Assembly: GCA_029990175.1 (NCBI GenBank)
Contig: JARKIP010000042.1
Location: 4,712,001-4,776,000 of the forward strand
DNA from: Petunia secreta
Taxonomy: Eukaryota; Streptophyta; Magnoliopsida; Solanales; Solanaceae
Direction of reading: 5' to 3'
Length of the DNA: 64,000 bases
This document shows positions 20,808-32,781 of the stretch, piece by piece (position 1 is the first letter of the stretch; each line of letters opens with the position of its first letter). The position numbers and the translations under genes are program-made. Below the pieces are notes generated by a model, which made no database searches, was not told where the DNA came from, and saw only the letters and a list, made by a program, of their open reading frames with translations.

Positions 20808-21163
20808 AAATTAACAAAAATCAAAGATGCATACACAAAAGCAAATTATGATACAAATTAAATTAATTAAATATGAATAACCATTAATATTTATTAAATG
20901 CATTAAATTGCATGAAAGTCACAGCTATCTATTAAATGATAAACTTGCACTAAAATTGCACGAACGATCACATTTTGACAAATAGCCTAAATGATGCAAA
21001 AATTACGTTATATAATCACAATTAAAATATATAAGGTATAAATAGGAGATAACACACATAAATGCATGCTTTCTAACACATATTGCGCAGATAGTCATAT
21101 TGCACCCTCAAGTTGAATTATGGCCAATTTCAGAAAAAGAATGGACAAAATTGGGTGTCAACA
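18167..21163 (-). repeat. 3' LTR of the nested Ogre-like element
   Basis: It is about 2997 bp long. It contains AAT/ATA-rich microsatellite stretches (18600-18920) and a TA repeat of about 70 bp at 20734-20803 that is absent from the other LTR. ORFs inside it are not conserved genes. Confidence 0.88.
20734..20803. repeat. (TA)n microsatellite
   Basis: An almost pure TA repeat follows a short GT-rich run. It is present in only one of the two LTRs, so it expanded after insertion or was lost from the other copy. Confidence 0.9.
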
Positions 21164-21180
21164 GCTGCTCCTCTTTGCCC
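21164..21180 (-). other. Polypurine tract of the nested element
   Basis: On the - strand GGGCAAAGAGGAGCAGC lies directly before the 3' LTR start TGTTGACACCC. This is where plus-strand DNA synthesis is primed in LTR elements. Confidence 0.7.
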
Positions 21181-22369
21181 GGGGATGATGAAAGAGTCTT
21201 CGGGCAAAGACGTTGACAGTGCGGCCAATTTTGTCACGACTGGAAGGCGAAATGATTAAAGGAGAAATGGGAGTTTTGGGGTATTTTTTGGCCGAACCCC
21301 GGTCTCTGAGTTTCCTACATATCCCGGGTTTCACGAGAATCAGGCCGCGTGTAGTTCTAGAATGGCATTTTGCCTGTGCGGGATGCTTATGACGCACGAT
21401 TTGGAATGTAAAGACTAAACTTATCCAGGTATGTAAAGTTTAGGTTCGTGTATGTTTTGCCTTTTCGGCGAGATAAATGATGAATGAAGTAACGGTACTA
21501 TCGAAGATGAAATAACATCGATAGATCGAGCATGGGAAAAGAGACTTATAATCATCCTAGTTATGAAAATGTGGCGCGCTACACACCCATAAAGAGGAGT
21601 TTACAAGGACATAGTCTCCACTTCATCTCGATAAATGGGTCATCTTGCCTTCAATATTGCGTTGAATGAGCTTGGAAATATTTGGAGAGCGAGTTTTATG
21701 AATACGCACGATTCAAGCAGACGGGCACGATTAAGCACGAAAGCACGCACGATTAACGCAAATGGATACGAATAGGATGGAATACGAAACTGATACCCAA
21801 TCGACAAGGAAGGATTAGGTAGATCACTGGTGCGAGTATGGAATTGTAGCCTGGAACTCAGCAAGATAGGTAGCTTGCGGGTGTAGTGAAAGGCATTGTC
21901 TGTAGGGTTAGGCTTTTGTTTTATGTGTTCGAGGTTTTTGTGGTTGCATAATTGGTAGTGATGTTGGGAGTAGGCGTGAGAATATGGCACCAGGGTTTGT
22001 CGAGAGATCGGGGAAGTACCCTGCAGCAAAATCATGATAAATGCAATAGATACAAAGATAAAGATAAAGTAAACTTCCCTGTTGAGCCGAGCCTTCCTTT
22101 ATCGTGTAGTTGTTCAATCTGCTTTCAGGTGTTCAGCGCTAGGGAATATGTGCTTTTCCTCTGAGGGATATTCATTTGCTTAGTGCTTCTCATCTGGAAT
22201 AATTGTTTTGTCGTGTCAAGCTGTTGTTGGACCATCTTGCCAGTGAGGTGCCGGGTTGTATGTCCTGCTATAAAAGTAAGTTTTTAAAAATAGTATGTGA
22301 ACGTATAAAGAGACTTCCCTGTTGGCTGGGTAGTTGTCTTGTCTTATGCTTGTTTGGTTGATGTTTCAT

Positions 22370-25300
22370 CCACAAACGTGGACTCCAAACTTTCCATCCA
22401 GCGACACAGATCATATGTCTCTTCAAAACTATGACTTATGTTGCTTTCAATATTGAACTGTATCTAAAGGCATAGATCATGCGTTCCTTCAATGGTTGAA
22501 CTGCCCACACCCTATCATCCACAATCGCAGATTCTATGCTTGATCAATAGTTGGCCTGTCCACAAACGCAGACCTTACTCTGCTTCGAATTGTTGTCATG
22601 TTCGCGAAACACGAATCTTGTTTTACTTTCAAACTGCTGAACTATGCCCACAAACGCGGACCTTATACCTTCAATTGCTGAATTGTCCACAAACGCGGAC
22701 CTTATATATCCACCGATGCAGATTCTATGCTTGTCAAATTGATGTCATGTCCACAGACGCGGACCCTATATATCCACCGACATGGATTCTATGCTTTTCA
22801 AATCGATGTCATGTTCACAGATGCAGACCCTATATATCCACCGACATGGATCCTATGCTTCTGTCAAATTGATATCATGTCCACAGACGCGGACCCTATA
22901 TACCTACCGACATGGATCCTATGCTTGTCAAATAATATCATGTCCACAGACGCGGACCCTATATACCCACCGATGCGGATCCTATGCTTCTCAAATTGAT
23001 GTCATGTCCACAGACGCGGACCTTATATATCCACCGATATGGATTCTATGCTTCTCAAATTGATGTCATGTCCACAGACGCGGACCCTATATATCCATCG
23101 ACATGGATCCTATGCTCTTCAAATCGATGTCATGTCTACAGACGCAGACCCTATATATCTACCGACATGGATCCTATGCTTCTGTCAAATTGATATCATG
23201 TCCACAGATGCAGACCCTATATATCCACTGACATGGATCCTATGCTTGTCAAATAATGTCATGTCCACAGAAGCGGACCCTATATATCCACCGACATGGA
23301 TCCTATGCTTGTCAAATGATTTCATGTCCACAGACGAGGACACTATATACCCAGCAATGCGGATCCTATGCTTCTCAAATTGATGTCATGTCCACAGACG
23401 CGGACCCTATATATCTATCGATATGGATCCTATGCTTCTCAAATTGATGTCATGTCCACAGACACGGACCCTATATATCCACCGACATGGATCCTATGCT
23501 CTTCAAATCGATGTCATGTCCACAGACGCGGACCCTATATATCCACCGACATGGATCCTATACTTCTGTTAAATTGATATCATGTCCACAGACGCGGACT
23601 CTATATATCCACTGACATGGATCCTATGCTTGTCAAATGATGTCAAGTCCACAGACGCGGACCCTATATACCCACCGATGCGGATCCTATGCTTCTCAAA
23701 TTGATGTCATGTCCACAGACGCGGATCCTATATATCCACCGACATGGATCCTATGCTTCTCAAATTGATGTCATGTCCAAAAACGCGGACCCTGTATATC
23801 CACCGACATGGATCCTATGCTCTTCAAATCGATGTCATGTCCACAGACGCATACCCTATATATCCACCGACATGGATCCTATGCTTCTGTCAAATTGATA
23901 TCATGTCCACAGACGCAGACCCTATATATCCACTGACATGGATCATATGCTTGTCAAATGATGTCATGTCCACAGACGCGGACCCTATATACCCACCGAT
24001 GTGGATCCTATGCTTCTCAAAATGATGTCATGTCCACAGACGCGGACCCTATATATCCACCGATATGGATCCTATGCTTCTTAAATTGATGTCATGTCCA
24101 CAGACGCGGACCCTATATATCCACCGACATGGATCCTATGCTCTTCAAATCGATGTCATGTCCACAGACGTAGACCCTATATATCCACCGACATGGATCC
24201 TATGCTTCTGTCAAATTGATATCATGTCCACAGACGCAGACCCTATATATCCACTGAAATGGATCATATGCTTGTCAAATGATGTCATGTCCACAGAAGT
24301 GGACCCTATATATCCACCGACATGGATCCTATGCTTGTATTCATGTCCACAGACGCGGACCCTATATACCCATCGATGCGGATCCTATGCTTCTCAAATT
24401 GATGTCATGTCCACAGACGCAGACCCTATATATCCACCGACATGGATCCTATGCAAATTGATGTCATGTCCACAGACGCGGACCCTATATATCCACCGAC
24501 ATGGATCCTATGCTCTTCAAATCGATGTCATGTCCACAGACGCGGACCCTATATATCCACCGACATGGATCCTATGCTTCTGTCAAATTGATATCATGTC
24601 CACAGACGCAGACCCTATATATCCACTGACATGGATCATATGCTTGTCAAATGATGTCATGTCCACAGAAGTGGACCCTATATATCCACCGACATGGATC
24701 CTATGCTTGTCAAATGATTTCATGTCCACAGACGCGGACCCTATATACCCACCGATGCGGATCCTATGCTTCTCAAAATGATGTCATGTCCACAGACGCG
24801 GACCCTATATATCAACCGATATGGATCCTATGCTTCTTAAATTGATGTCATGTCCACAGACGCGGACCCTATATATCCACCGACATGGATCCTATGCTCT
24901 TCAAATCGATGTCATGTCCACAGACGTAGACCCTATATATCCACCGACATGGATCCTATGCTTCTGTCAAATTGATATCATGTCCACAGACGCAGACCCT
25001 ATATATCCACTGAAATGGATCCTATGCTTGTCAAATGATGTCATGTCCACAGAAGTGGACCCTATATATCCACCGACATGGATCCTATGCTTGTATTCAT
25101 GTCCACAGACGCGGACCCTATATACCCATCGATGCGGATCCTATGCTTCTCAAATTGATGTCATGTCCACAGACGCAGACCCTATATATCCACCGACATG
25201 GATCCTATGCAAATTGATGTCATGTCCACAGACGCGGACCCTATATATCCACCGACATGGATCTTATGCTCTTCAAATCGATGTCATGTCCACAGACGCG

Positions 25301-25915
25301 GACCCTATATATCCACCGACATGGATCCTATGCTTCTGTCAAATTGATATCATGTCCACAGACGCAGACCCTATATATCCACTGACATGGATCATATGCT
25401 TGTCAAATGATGACATGTCCACAGACGCGGACCCTATATATCCACCGACATGGATCCTATGCTTATCAAATGATGTCATGACCCTATATACCCACCGATG
25501 CGGATCCTATGCTTCTCAAAATAATGTCATGTCCACAGACGCGGACCCTATATATCCACCGACATGGATCCTATGCTTCTCAAATTAATGTCATGTCCAC
25601 AGACGCGGACCCTATATATCCACCGACATGGATCCCATGCTCTTTAAATCGATGTCATGTCTACAGACGCAGACCCTATATATCCACCGACATGGATCCT
25701 ATGCTTCTGTCAAATTGATGTCATGTCCACAGACGTGGACCCTATATATCCACCGTCATGGATCCTATGCTTGTCAAATGATGTCATGTCCACAGACGCG
25801 GACCCTATATATCCACCGACATGGATCCTATGCTTGTCAAATGATGTCATGTCCACAGACGCGGACCCTATATATCCACCGACATGAATCTTATGCTTGT
25901 CAAAATGATGTATGT
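22370..25915. repeat. 64-bp tandem repeat array
   Basis: The unit is about 64 bp, anchored on ATGTCCACAGACGCGGACCC followed by TATATATCCACCGACATGG. About 50 regular units run from about 22690 to 25912, with degenerate units before that. Subtypes differ at the junction (CTTCTCAAATTGATG, CTTCAAATCGATG, CTGTCAAATTGATA, CTTGTCAAATGATG) and recur in order, so there is a higher-order structure. The array lies between the internal region and the 3' LTR of the nested element, that is, in its 3' untranslated part. Long ORFs here arise because the unit has no stop in the + frames. Confidence 0.95.
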
Positions 25916-28900
25916 GGTTTTGCAAGGGTTGTTAGGTATACTCAGTACCTGTGTAAAACTGTAATCAAAGAAAGTTTATGAGTTTTCTAGTGGAGGTTGA
26001 CTTGCGTATTTGTTGTTTTGCACTCTGCTGCTATATCTTGTATAATTGGCCCCTTGTCATGTTGTTTCTTCATAGGGTTGTCTACCCTTCGAGCCATATA
26101 CCCTGCAAGCAAAAGTGAAGTATAGCAAAGAAAAACTAAATGCTTATCATTGTTAGATCGGGCTGCATATTCTGCAAGCAAAAGTAAAGTAATGTGCGAC
26201 AAATAGAATGCTTTTGTTAAATCATGCAATGCACTAAGAAGGCTATTGAGTTGCTCTTATAAGGACCTTTTTGAAATTTTTGAGGGGATCTCAAAAATCT
26301 CTGCCCCGGTGTTAAGTTTGCGTCTTTTGGAGGGGATCCTCAAAAATTCTGCCCCAGTTAATTGTTCATGACAGATCACCGAGAGAAGGTGGTTGTATGG
26401 TACTGAACACCAAATGTATTGGCTAGAAATTTGCACTCGTCCTTTAGTGTGACGATTGGGTGTGTTGATGACTATGAGTATGTAGATATTTTCATACTCA
26501 GACTGAGGTTTGATATTTGGATTTTGCCGAATTTGGAGATTGTCAAAAGTTGTATTTATCTTAGGTTGTTTCTTGAGTAATGGAGCTAACTTTAATGGAT
26601 AAGCCTTTGTAGAAAGTGTGTTTGTGATTTGGGAGTTGGAGTTTCTCTTTGTTGGTCTTTGTTGTACCATTGTCTTGCTTTGGTCAATCAGACTCTAAAC
26701 TTTGTGTTTCAGTGTTGGATGTCTTGTGGTGTCATGGTATTAATTGTGTAAGTGATAAGTGTAGATCTTGTTGGATCGAATTTAGGAATGGGTATCCAGG
26801 GAGTAGTTTGTTTGTTGGATGCAATATCTTTTGGCCAAGCTAAAAGAGTAAAGGCGTGAGGTTTTGCCATTTTGGTCTATTCTTGATTGTGTTGAGCCCA
26901 CTAAGGTTTATGTTGAAAGTCTTGACAGATGTGAGGTTTGTTTATTGTGTAAGTTGGGTGCAGTGTGAGGTTGTGAGCTCAGTCGTATAGCGATATGATT
27001 TCTTTGTTGTGGCTTTCATGTAAATTGTATGGAAATGGAATTTTCTGAATGCTCTGGGTGTCATATATGTTGGTGGTCCAAAGGACTTTGTTGCAGAGGA
27101 AGGTGTTTTCAGCTTGGATTGCCGTTTCGGCTTCCTAAATGCAAATTCTTGACCAACTTCGGTGTTCAAGTACGAAGCAACCGTAACAAAGCAGTGAAAT
27201 GTACAAAACTGTGTGGACACATTTAACAAAAGGCTTGAACCAATAATGACACATAAGCTTAAGAGAATGCCTAGACCGCAGATGATGAAATAGCGCTTGA
27301 ATTTGGAGGTTGTGATAGAATGCACAGGTATCACCAGAGATTGCCTAAGTGCTTTATGTAGCAGTCAAGGCAAGGATTTTGGCCAAACGACCGACGCTTG
27401 TTTAAGCGGGAGATGAGGAGTTGGTGTCAATGCAGAGTGATAAAGATGTTGTGTAAGGAATAGACTGTGTTGTGCTACAGAAAATATCTTTTGCCTTGGT
27501 ATTCTACTTAACCCAACCTTTTGATAATAGGTTTTGAGTTTGGTAGTGACTAGTGAGTTAGAGATAGTTTGGACATATGAAAGATTTTAGATATCAGAAT
27601 TTGGGTGTAGAGTAGGGAGATGAGATGCCTGCCCAAGGAGGAGATAGGATTTGGGAAGAGATTCCTTTGGAGATCTAGAGCAACACACAAGTTCATGCAA
27701 TGCGCACACACATCAAATAAGAAGATGCATCCTATAATGTAAAGGACCGCTTTACGCACGATGATTTTGAGAAATCGCTCAGTGTCACACACATCATTTC
27801 GTTTGCTAACCAAATGCGGAGCCTAAAGGAGAATTGCATTTATTTGGACTTTATTGCATTTGCTCATATTGAAACAATGTAAGAGAAGGAAAAGACTAAA
27901 TACTGTTAGGAAATTAGATCATAGCCAGACGAACATTTACATGCTGATCCATCCCCAGAAGATTCTACCTGAGAGATTTCAGCAACTATGTCAAATATTC
28001 TATTGGCCGTGATCTTTTGAAAAGGGTGAAGGACAGTAGAAAAGGGAGAAGAGAAATGCCTAAGATTCGCTTTGTTGCGAGCAAAATGATCAACGTGTGA
28101 CACAAGCTTTTGAAACAATGTGACAGTGAATATGAAGAAATGTGTCGTTGCGAGTTGAGAACTCTTTAGACGGAAGTTGCTAATGGACCTTTGACATGCC
28201 AAGGATGTCAAGCCTTTATATAATGCTTAAAGGATAAATGTGCGTTATGCGTCATCCCGTCTATCAAGTGGTTATTTCTGCTTCAAATTGGGCCTTTTAA
28301 TGCCTCTTTGGTTACCATTTAATGCCTTCGAATAGCGTTGAATACCGAATGATTCCAATTGTTTAAGAAATAAATGATCGTTTCTGATTCAATTTGGGCT
28401 TTTAACGCCTCTTGGGTAACCCTTGTGCCTTTGAATTGCATTGAATACAGAGTAACTCCGACCGTGTAGGAATAAACAATCATTTCTGATTCACTTTAGA
28501 CTTATAAAGCCTCTTAGGTAACCTTTGTGCCTTTGAATGGCACTGAACGCAGAACAATGTTAATAAACAGTTTACATTTGCACGTCTAATCCTTTAAGTA
28601 AATGAAAATAAATCATGTCCAACGCTCCTTGGGGTTAAAAACCCGTTCAGATTGTTTGAACAAGTTGGCCTATCGGACTTGAGAACAAATTGACTAATGA
28701 CACGTCATGATGCATGATTCCTAGCGGCGCTGCTAAAGAATGGAGTTCGCTAGACCGGATTTTATTATCCTCCCAAGCAGACAACTCGGGAGCGGGAACG
28801 TCTCGGACTAAATAGATTCCAAGTTGTTCTCCCTAAAGAAATTCTTTATGTGAGGGAAGAGGTGGTTGTAACCACCGTATTTTCAACGCACGATGTAGAA

Positions 28901-29764
28901 AGTTGCCAGGAGTGGCAGAAGATATGCATGATATGCACAAGTTTTAAAAAAAAAATGCACAAGTTTTGAAAGAAATTCATATGTTTTGTAAAATAATGCA
29001 CACATATTGAAGTATTTCGTAAAATTATTTTAGAAGGATAAGCACAAAACAAATGTGTTAGTTTCGAAAGATAGGATTAATAGAAACTAGACAATATTTA
29101 AAAAAAAAAAAAGAATCATGAAGTGAAATTGTCTTAAAGAAAAAGATTTAGCAATTTTACGGAAAGGATGCACATATTAAAGTGTTTCACAAAAATAATT
29201 TTAAAAAGGAGGAGTAAAAAGAGAAATGAAACCAACAAGTTAGTTTCAAAAATAGGTTAATAGAAACTACTAGGCAATAAAGAAAAATACAAAAAGATTA
29301 TGACGTGAAATTATTTTAAAGAAAAAGATTTAGCGAAATTTACGGAAGATTTGAAAATTGTTGAAGTGTGGGACATGTTGTGCCGAGAGTGGGTTTACTA
29401 GACTAGAACATGGTTCCCCCAGGCGGACAACCAAGGGGTGGGAACATTCGGAATTGTTTGTTGTACAACGGACCAACTATACCCCAACCGTTCCCCCTAA
29501 AGGGTTTTTGAGAGTGAAACGGCTGTGAGATCCACGTAACCGTTTATGGTGTGTGCAAATGTAAAAAAAAAAAAATTCCAGGAGTGGAGGAAATATAAAC
29601 AAAATAACAATTACAGATAATAAATAAAACGCAAATGAAATAGAAAACTAAGCTTCAAACCTGCAAAAGGAAAAGAAAGAAATATTAGTTTGGAGAAATA
29701 ACGAAAATAAGAAAATAAATGCAAAGAATCCCAATTAAAAGTCCGTTATGGTTTGAACCTTGAT
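25916..29764. other. Non-coding internal region of the nested element
   Basis: No gag, protease, RT or integrase motif can be read on either strand. Three diverged tandem units of about 105-115 bp, built on TTTCTGATTCAATTTGGGC, lie at about 28265-28540. Two diverged copies of a longer segment lie about 640 bp apart (about 28745-28960 and 29395-29590), each with a CCNAGGCGGACAAC-like block and CCAGGAGTGG. Small ORFs at 26257-26670 and 27906-28211 match nothing I recognise. Confidence 0.6.
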
Positions 29765-29783
29765 ATCCCCAGCGGAGTCGCCA
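29765..29783 (-). other. Primer-binding site of the nested element
   Basis: On the - strand TGGCGACTCCGCTGGGGAT begins 3 bases after the end of the 5' LTR and is complementary to a tRNA 3' end finishing CGCCA. The tRNA is probably Arg as in Ogre elements, from memory and not checked. It fixes the element's orientation. Confidence 0.75.
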
Positions 29784-29786
29784 TTC

Positions 29787-30451
29787 TGTCATACTCGATT
29801 ATGGACTCGAGTCGAGGCGAGTCGAGTTTCGAATTTGACTTGCTAACTCGTTTGAGTTTAAGTGTTGGAGTCGCCACCTAACATAGTTTTTAACTAGGCA
29901 TATTAGGGCACCTATTTTGTTTCTAGCTAATTTTACTACCTATTTTGTTTCTAGCTAATTTTACAACTAACTCCGAAACTTAGTCTACGAACCAGATATT
30001 CTAGGTAAGAGGTTCAAGTTAACTCGAGAGGAAGGGGTTAGGCACCTCTCGAGCTCCACCAAATGTGGTTACCGGCCGGACTAAATAATTGAGATTCGAA
30101 ATAAATAACTAAGCAATTTAAACTAACTAAAAATAGGCGAATAATTAAATAATCATTTATATGCATATCATAATGAAAATATTTAATTTTAATAACTGGA
30201 TTTTTCCAAAGGTACCTCGCAATAAAAACGAAAAGGGGTTATGAATGATAATATTAATAATAATGAAAGTAATAATAATAAGATTAGTAGATAACAATAA
30301 TAATGATACTAATAATAATAATTGTAATAAAAGCTAAAAGTAAAGTAAAAGGATTTTTCTTCTAGCGGTCCTTTCCTCATTTCGCATCCAATTTTACCTC
30401 GCACAAAATATAGGGAAAATAAGATTAGTATGATAATAATAATAAGGTAAA

Positions 30452-30509
<58 letters not shown>

Positions 30510-32739
30510 TTAAAATAATAGTAATAATAATAATAATAATTTTAAAATAAAGGGGAAGGGGATTTTTGAAAGTGTCGGCTCAGGTGTGTATTGAGTGAAA
30601 GTTAGGGACGTCGATACGGCTGCGAACACGCCGGCCGGTTGTGTTGCCATGCCAAATACCGGTCTCGTCACTTCATCACCGGCTCATTTGTAGTAACGGC
30701 TTATACACGTCATCATAGCCTTTTTGTTTTGTTTAGGGACACGGGGATGGATCGTTCAAGTGTAGTATCATGTTCAAATTAATCAAATAAGCCTCAAATA
30801 AATCATTTATTCTCTTTGGCCATGATTAGTCCGTCAATTCGTTGTATTTCCGTCAATTCCTTGTGTATGCCTCAGTATATGTAAAAGTATATTTTTTCAT
30901 TGGCCTAACAGTATAGCATTTGTTCGTAAATCAGCAACATCCTAAGGCGCAGTATTTATCCGAATCAGCACAAACCTGTAAAACAATGACTAGCAATTGC
31001 AAATTCTCGCAAACAAAAGTCAGTGACCCAGTGATAAAGGTTCTAATAACCGTAACATAACAAGAATAGAACAACTTAGAACTCAGTCAAACATAAGCAA
31101 TGTGGACCCTCGCAGAAACCAGCAGATAAGAACGAAGGTGGAGATGCCAATTTCCCAACGACAGAACATATGCCAGGGAAGGAAAAAATAAATCGTCAAA
31201 GATGAGGATAACCGACGGAACGGGGAGGAGCGACACCGGAGTGATGTCGCTACAACTCCACCATCCATCTCACCCATTTCCTTTATTACACCACTGTGAC
31301 TTGATCCAAAACCACAGAGACAACAACTATGATGCAGCCGATTAGAAAGTTCGGCGACGAGCCTTCCAGTGGCGACGACTAGCGGTGAGAAACGACGAGG
31401 CTCCCGCTTTTCCTGTCAAACAAAAATCAAGAACAATAGGGAAAAGTAGAATTCAAGGAAATGTGAATAAATCAGTGAAGGGGTGTTTTTGTTAATCCCC
31501 TGTCCCCGATGACACTGGTTCTATATCTCCTCCGTCTTCCCTGTTTTTGTGTTACTTTCCCGATCTGTACACTCCCTTCAATTTTTGTCCAATTATTGTA
31601 TGTGTGTGTGCATACGCCTGATTTTTGAAAAAAAAGGAAACGGAGTATGTATGTACATGTGTGGGTGTGGAGAAGGTTTGTAGTGTACTGGGTTTGAAGG
31701 AGATGGTGGGTATTGGAGATGGTGTTGTATGCACTGCGTTTGTATATTTTCTTTGGATCTGGGCTGATCGTGTGTGTGATTAGTGTTTTGGACATGTGGG
31801 GAAGGAGATCTAAGAAGCACTGATGTCGATTGTTATGGGGTACTGTGTGTTGATGGAAAGAGATGAGCGGGTCCTGTTGATTTGTGAGGAGAGGGAGTGG
31901 AGAAGAAGGTGTGGGATCTGTGTATTGCGCAGCTAATTGCACTATGTGTGGGTGTACTTTTTGAGAAGTGAGTGGAGGTGAGGGGGAGATCAGTGCGTGT
32001 GTCTAAGGGTTGTAGTAGTGTCCCCCCAGTGTATGTACTGCTGATGGGTATGTATAGGTAGACTTAGAGAGATTAGGGAAATTTTGAGAGATTGGAGGGG
32101 ATTCAAAATATTGGAGAAGATTTGGGAGATAATTTGGAGGAAATTAGGGAGTGATGTATTTGGTATTTAAAATGGGGTTTAGGAATAATAATGAATTTGG
32201 ACTGATTTTGCAAGTTGTAACATGAATGTATTTGTCTAAGCTTTTGGTCTAGGTTCAAAAGAAGATTTAAAACTTTAAATTATGAAATGAAATTAGTAAT
32301 AAAATTGGACCAACCTTAAATTAAAAGGTGTAAAATAATTAAATATAAATATGTATATACATATATTGTATAAAATAATATTAACAAAAAACAAAGATGC
32401 ATACACAAAAGCAAATTATGATACAAATTAAATATGAATAACCATTAATATTTATTAAATACATTAAATTGCACGAAAGTCACAATTATCTATTAAATGA
32501 TAAACTTGCACTAAAATTGCACGAACGACTACATTTTGACAAATAGCCTAAATGATGCAAAAATTACGTAATATAATTACAATTAAAATATATAAGGTAT
32601 AAATAGGAGATAACACACATAAATGCATGCTTTCTAACACATATTGCGCAGTCATAGTTGCTCTCTACCTTCTCACTGCACCCTCAAGTTGAATTCTGGC
32701 CAATTTCTGAAAAAGGAGGGACAAAATTGGGTGTCAACA
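29787..32739 (-). repeat. 5' LTR of the nested Ogre-like element
   Basis: It is about 2953 bp long and homologous to 18167-21163. Differences include a 28-bp tandem duplication at about 29910-29965 (CACCTATTTTGTTTCTAGC units), a small duplication near 30830-30860, and absence of the long TA repeat. The LTRs differ at many single sites, so the insertion is not recent. Confidence 0.88.
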
Positions 32740-32744
32740 TCACC

Positions 32745-32776
32745 TTTTTAGATGACGTCAATTTTTATCCAATACA
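32745..32776 (-). repeat. Outer end of the element B 5' LTR
   Basis: On the - strand it reads TGTATTGGATAAAAATTG, the true LTR start, as in element A at 6708. It is the part of element B's 5' LTR lying beyond the nested insertion. Confidence 0.8.
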
Positions 32777-32781
32777 ACTAC

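Larger units (their letters stand above)
18167..32739 (-). mobile_element. Nested non-coding Ogre-like LTR retrotransposon (14.6 kb)
   Basis: The ends are TGTCATACCC and GGGTGTCAACA, flanked by the perfect 5-bp duplication TCACC (18162-18166 and 32740-32744). Two long direct repeats of about 3.0 kb are the LTRs. The primer-binding site and polypurine tract show it is on the - strand. The 8.6-kb internal region has no gag or pol, so it is a large non-autonomous derivative (LARD-like). The 3-kb LTRs, the primer site TGGCGACTCCGCTGGGGAT and tandem repeats before the 3' LTR suggest kinship with the Ogre/Tat group. That kinship is inference, since no protein is left to test. Confidence 0.88.
7514..32776 (-). 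mobile_element. Element B: Ty3/Gypsy LTR retrotransposon, Tat-type, split by a nested element
   Basis: Read on the - strand, the order is 5' LTR (32776-32745 and 18166-17709), gag, protease, RT, RNase H, second RNase H, integrase, tRNA-Lys-like sequence, antisense gene, 3' LTR (8215-7514). A 14.6-kb element sits inside the 5' LTR. The outer flanks are ACTAG (7509-7513) and ACTAC (32777-32781), a 5-bp target duplication with one mismatch, which shows that the two separated parts belong to one insertion. The 3' LTR lacks its first 27 or so bases. The 5' LTR lacks its last 230 or so bases together with the primer-binding site. All coding parts carry lesions. Confidence 0.88.

Noticed and set aside
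22690..25912. CRISPR-like look of regular repeats
   Set aside because: The repeat is a continuous 64-bp tandem unit without unique spacers, and this is plant DNA.
22492..25981. Long ORFs (up to 255 codons) with CPQTRTLYIHRHGSYA-type repeats
   Set aside because: They follow from a 64-bp tandem repeat lacking stops. There is no start context, domain or conservation, and they are antisense to the host element.
27906..28211. 101-codon ORF in the nested element
   Set aside because: No gag, pol or other known motif. It could be a decayed ORF of an Ogre-like element, but nothing supports it.
31472..31942. 156-codon ORF on the - strand (and its counterpart at 20116-20460)
   Set aside because: They lie within the two LTRs of the nested element, and the frames are not kept between the two copies.
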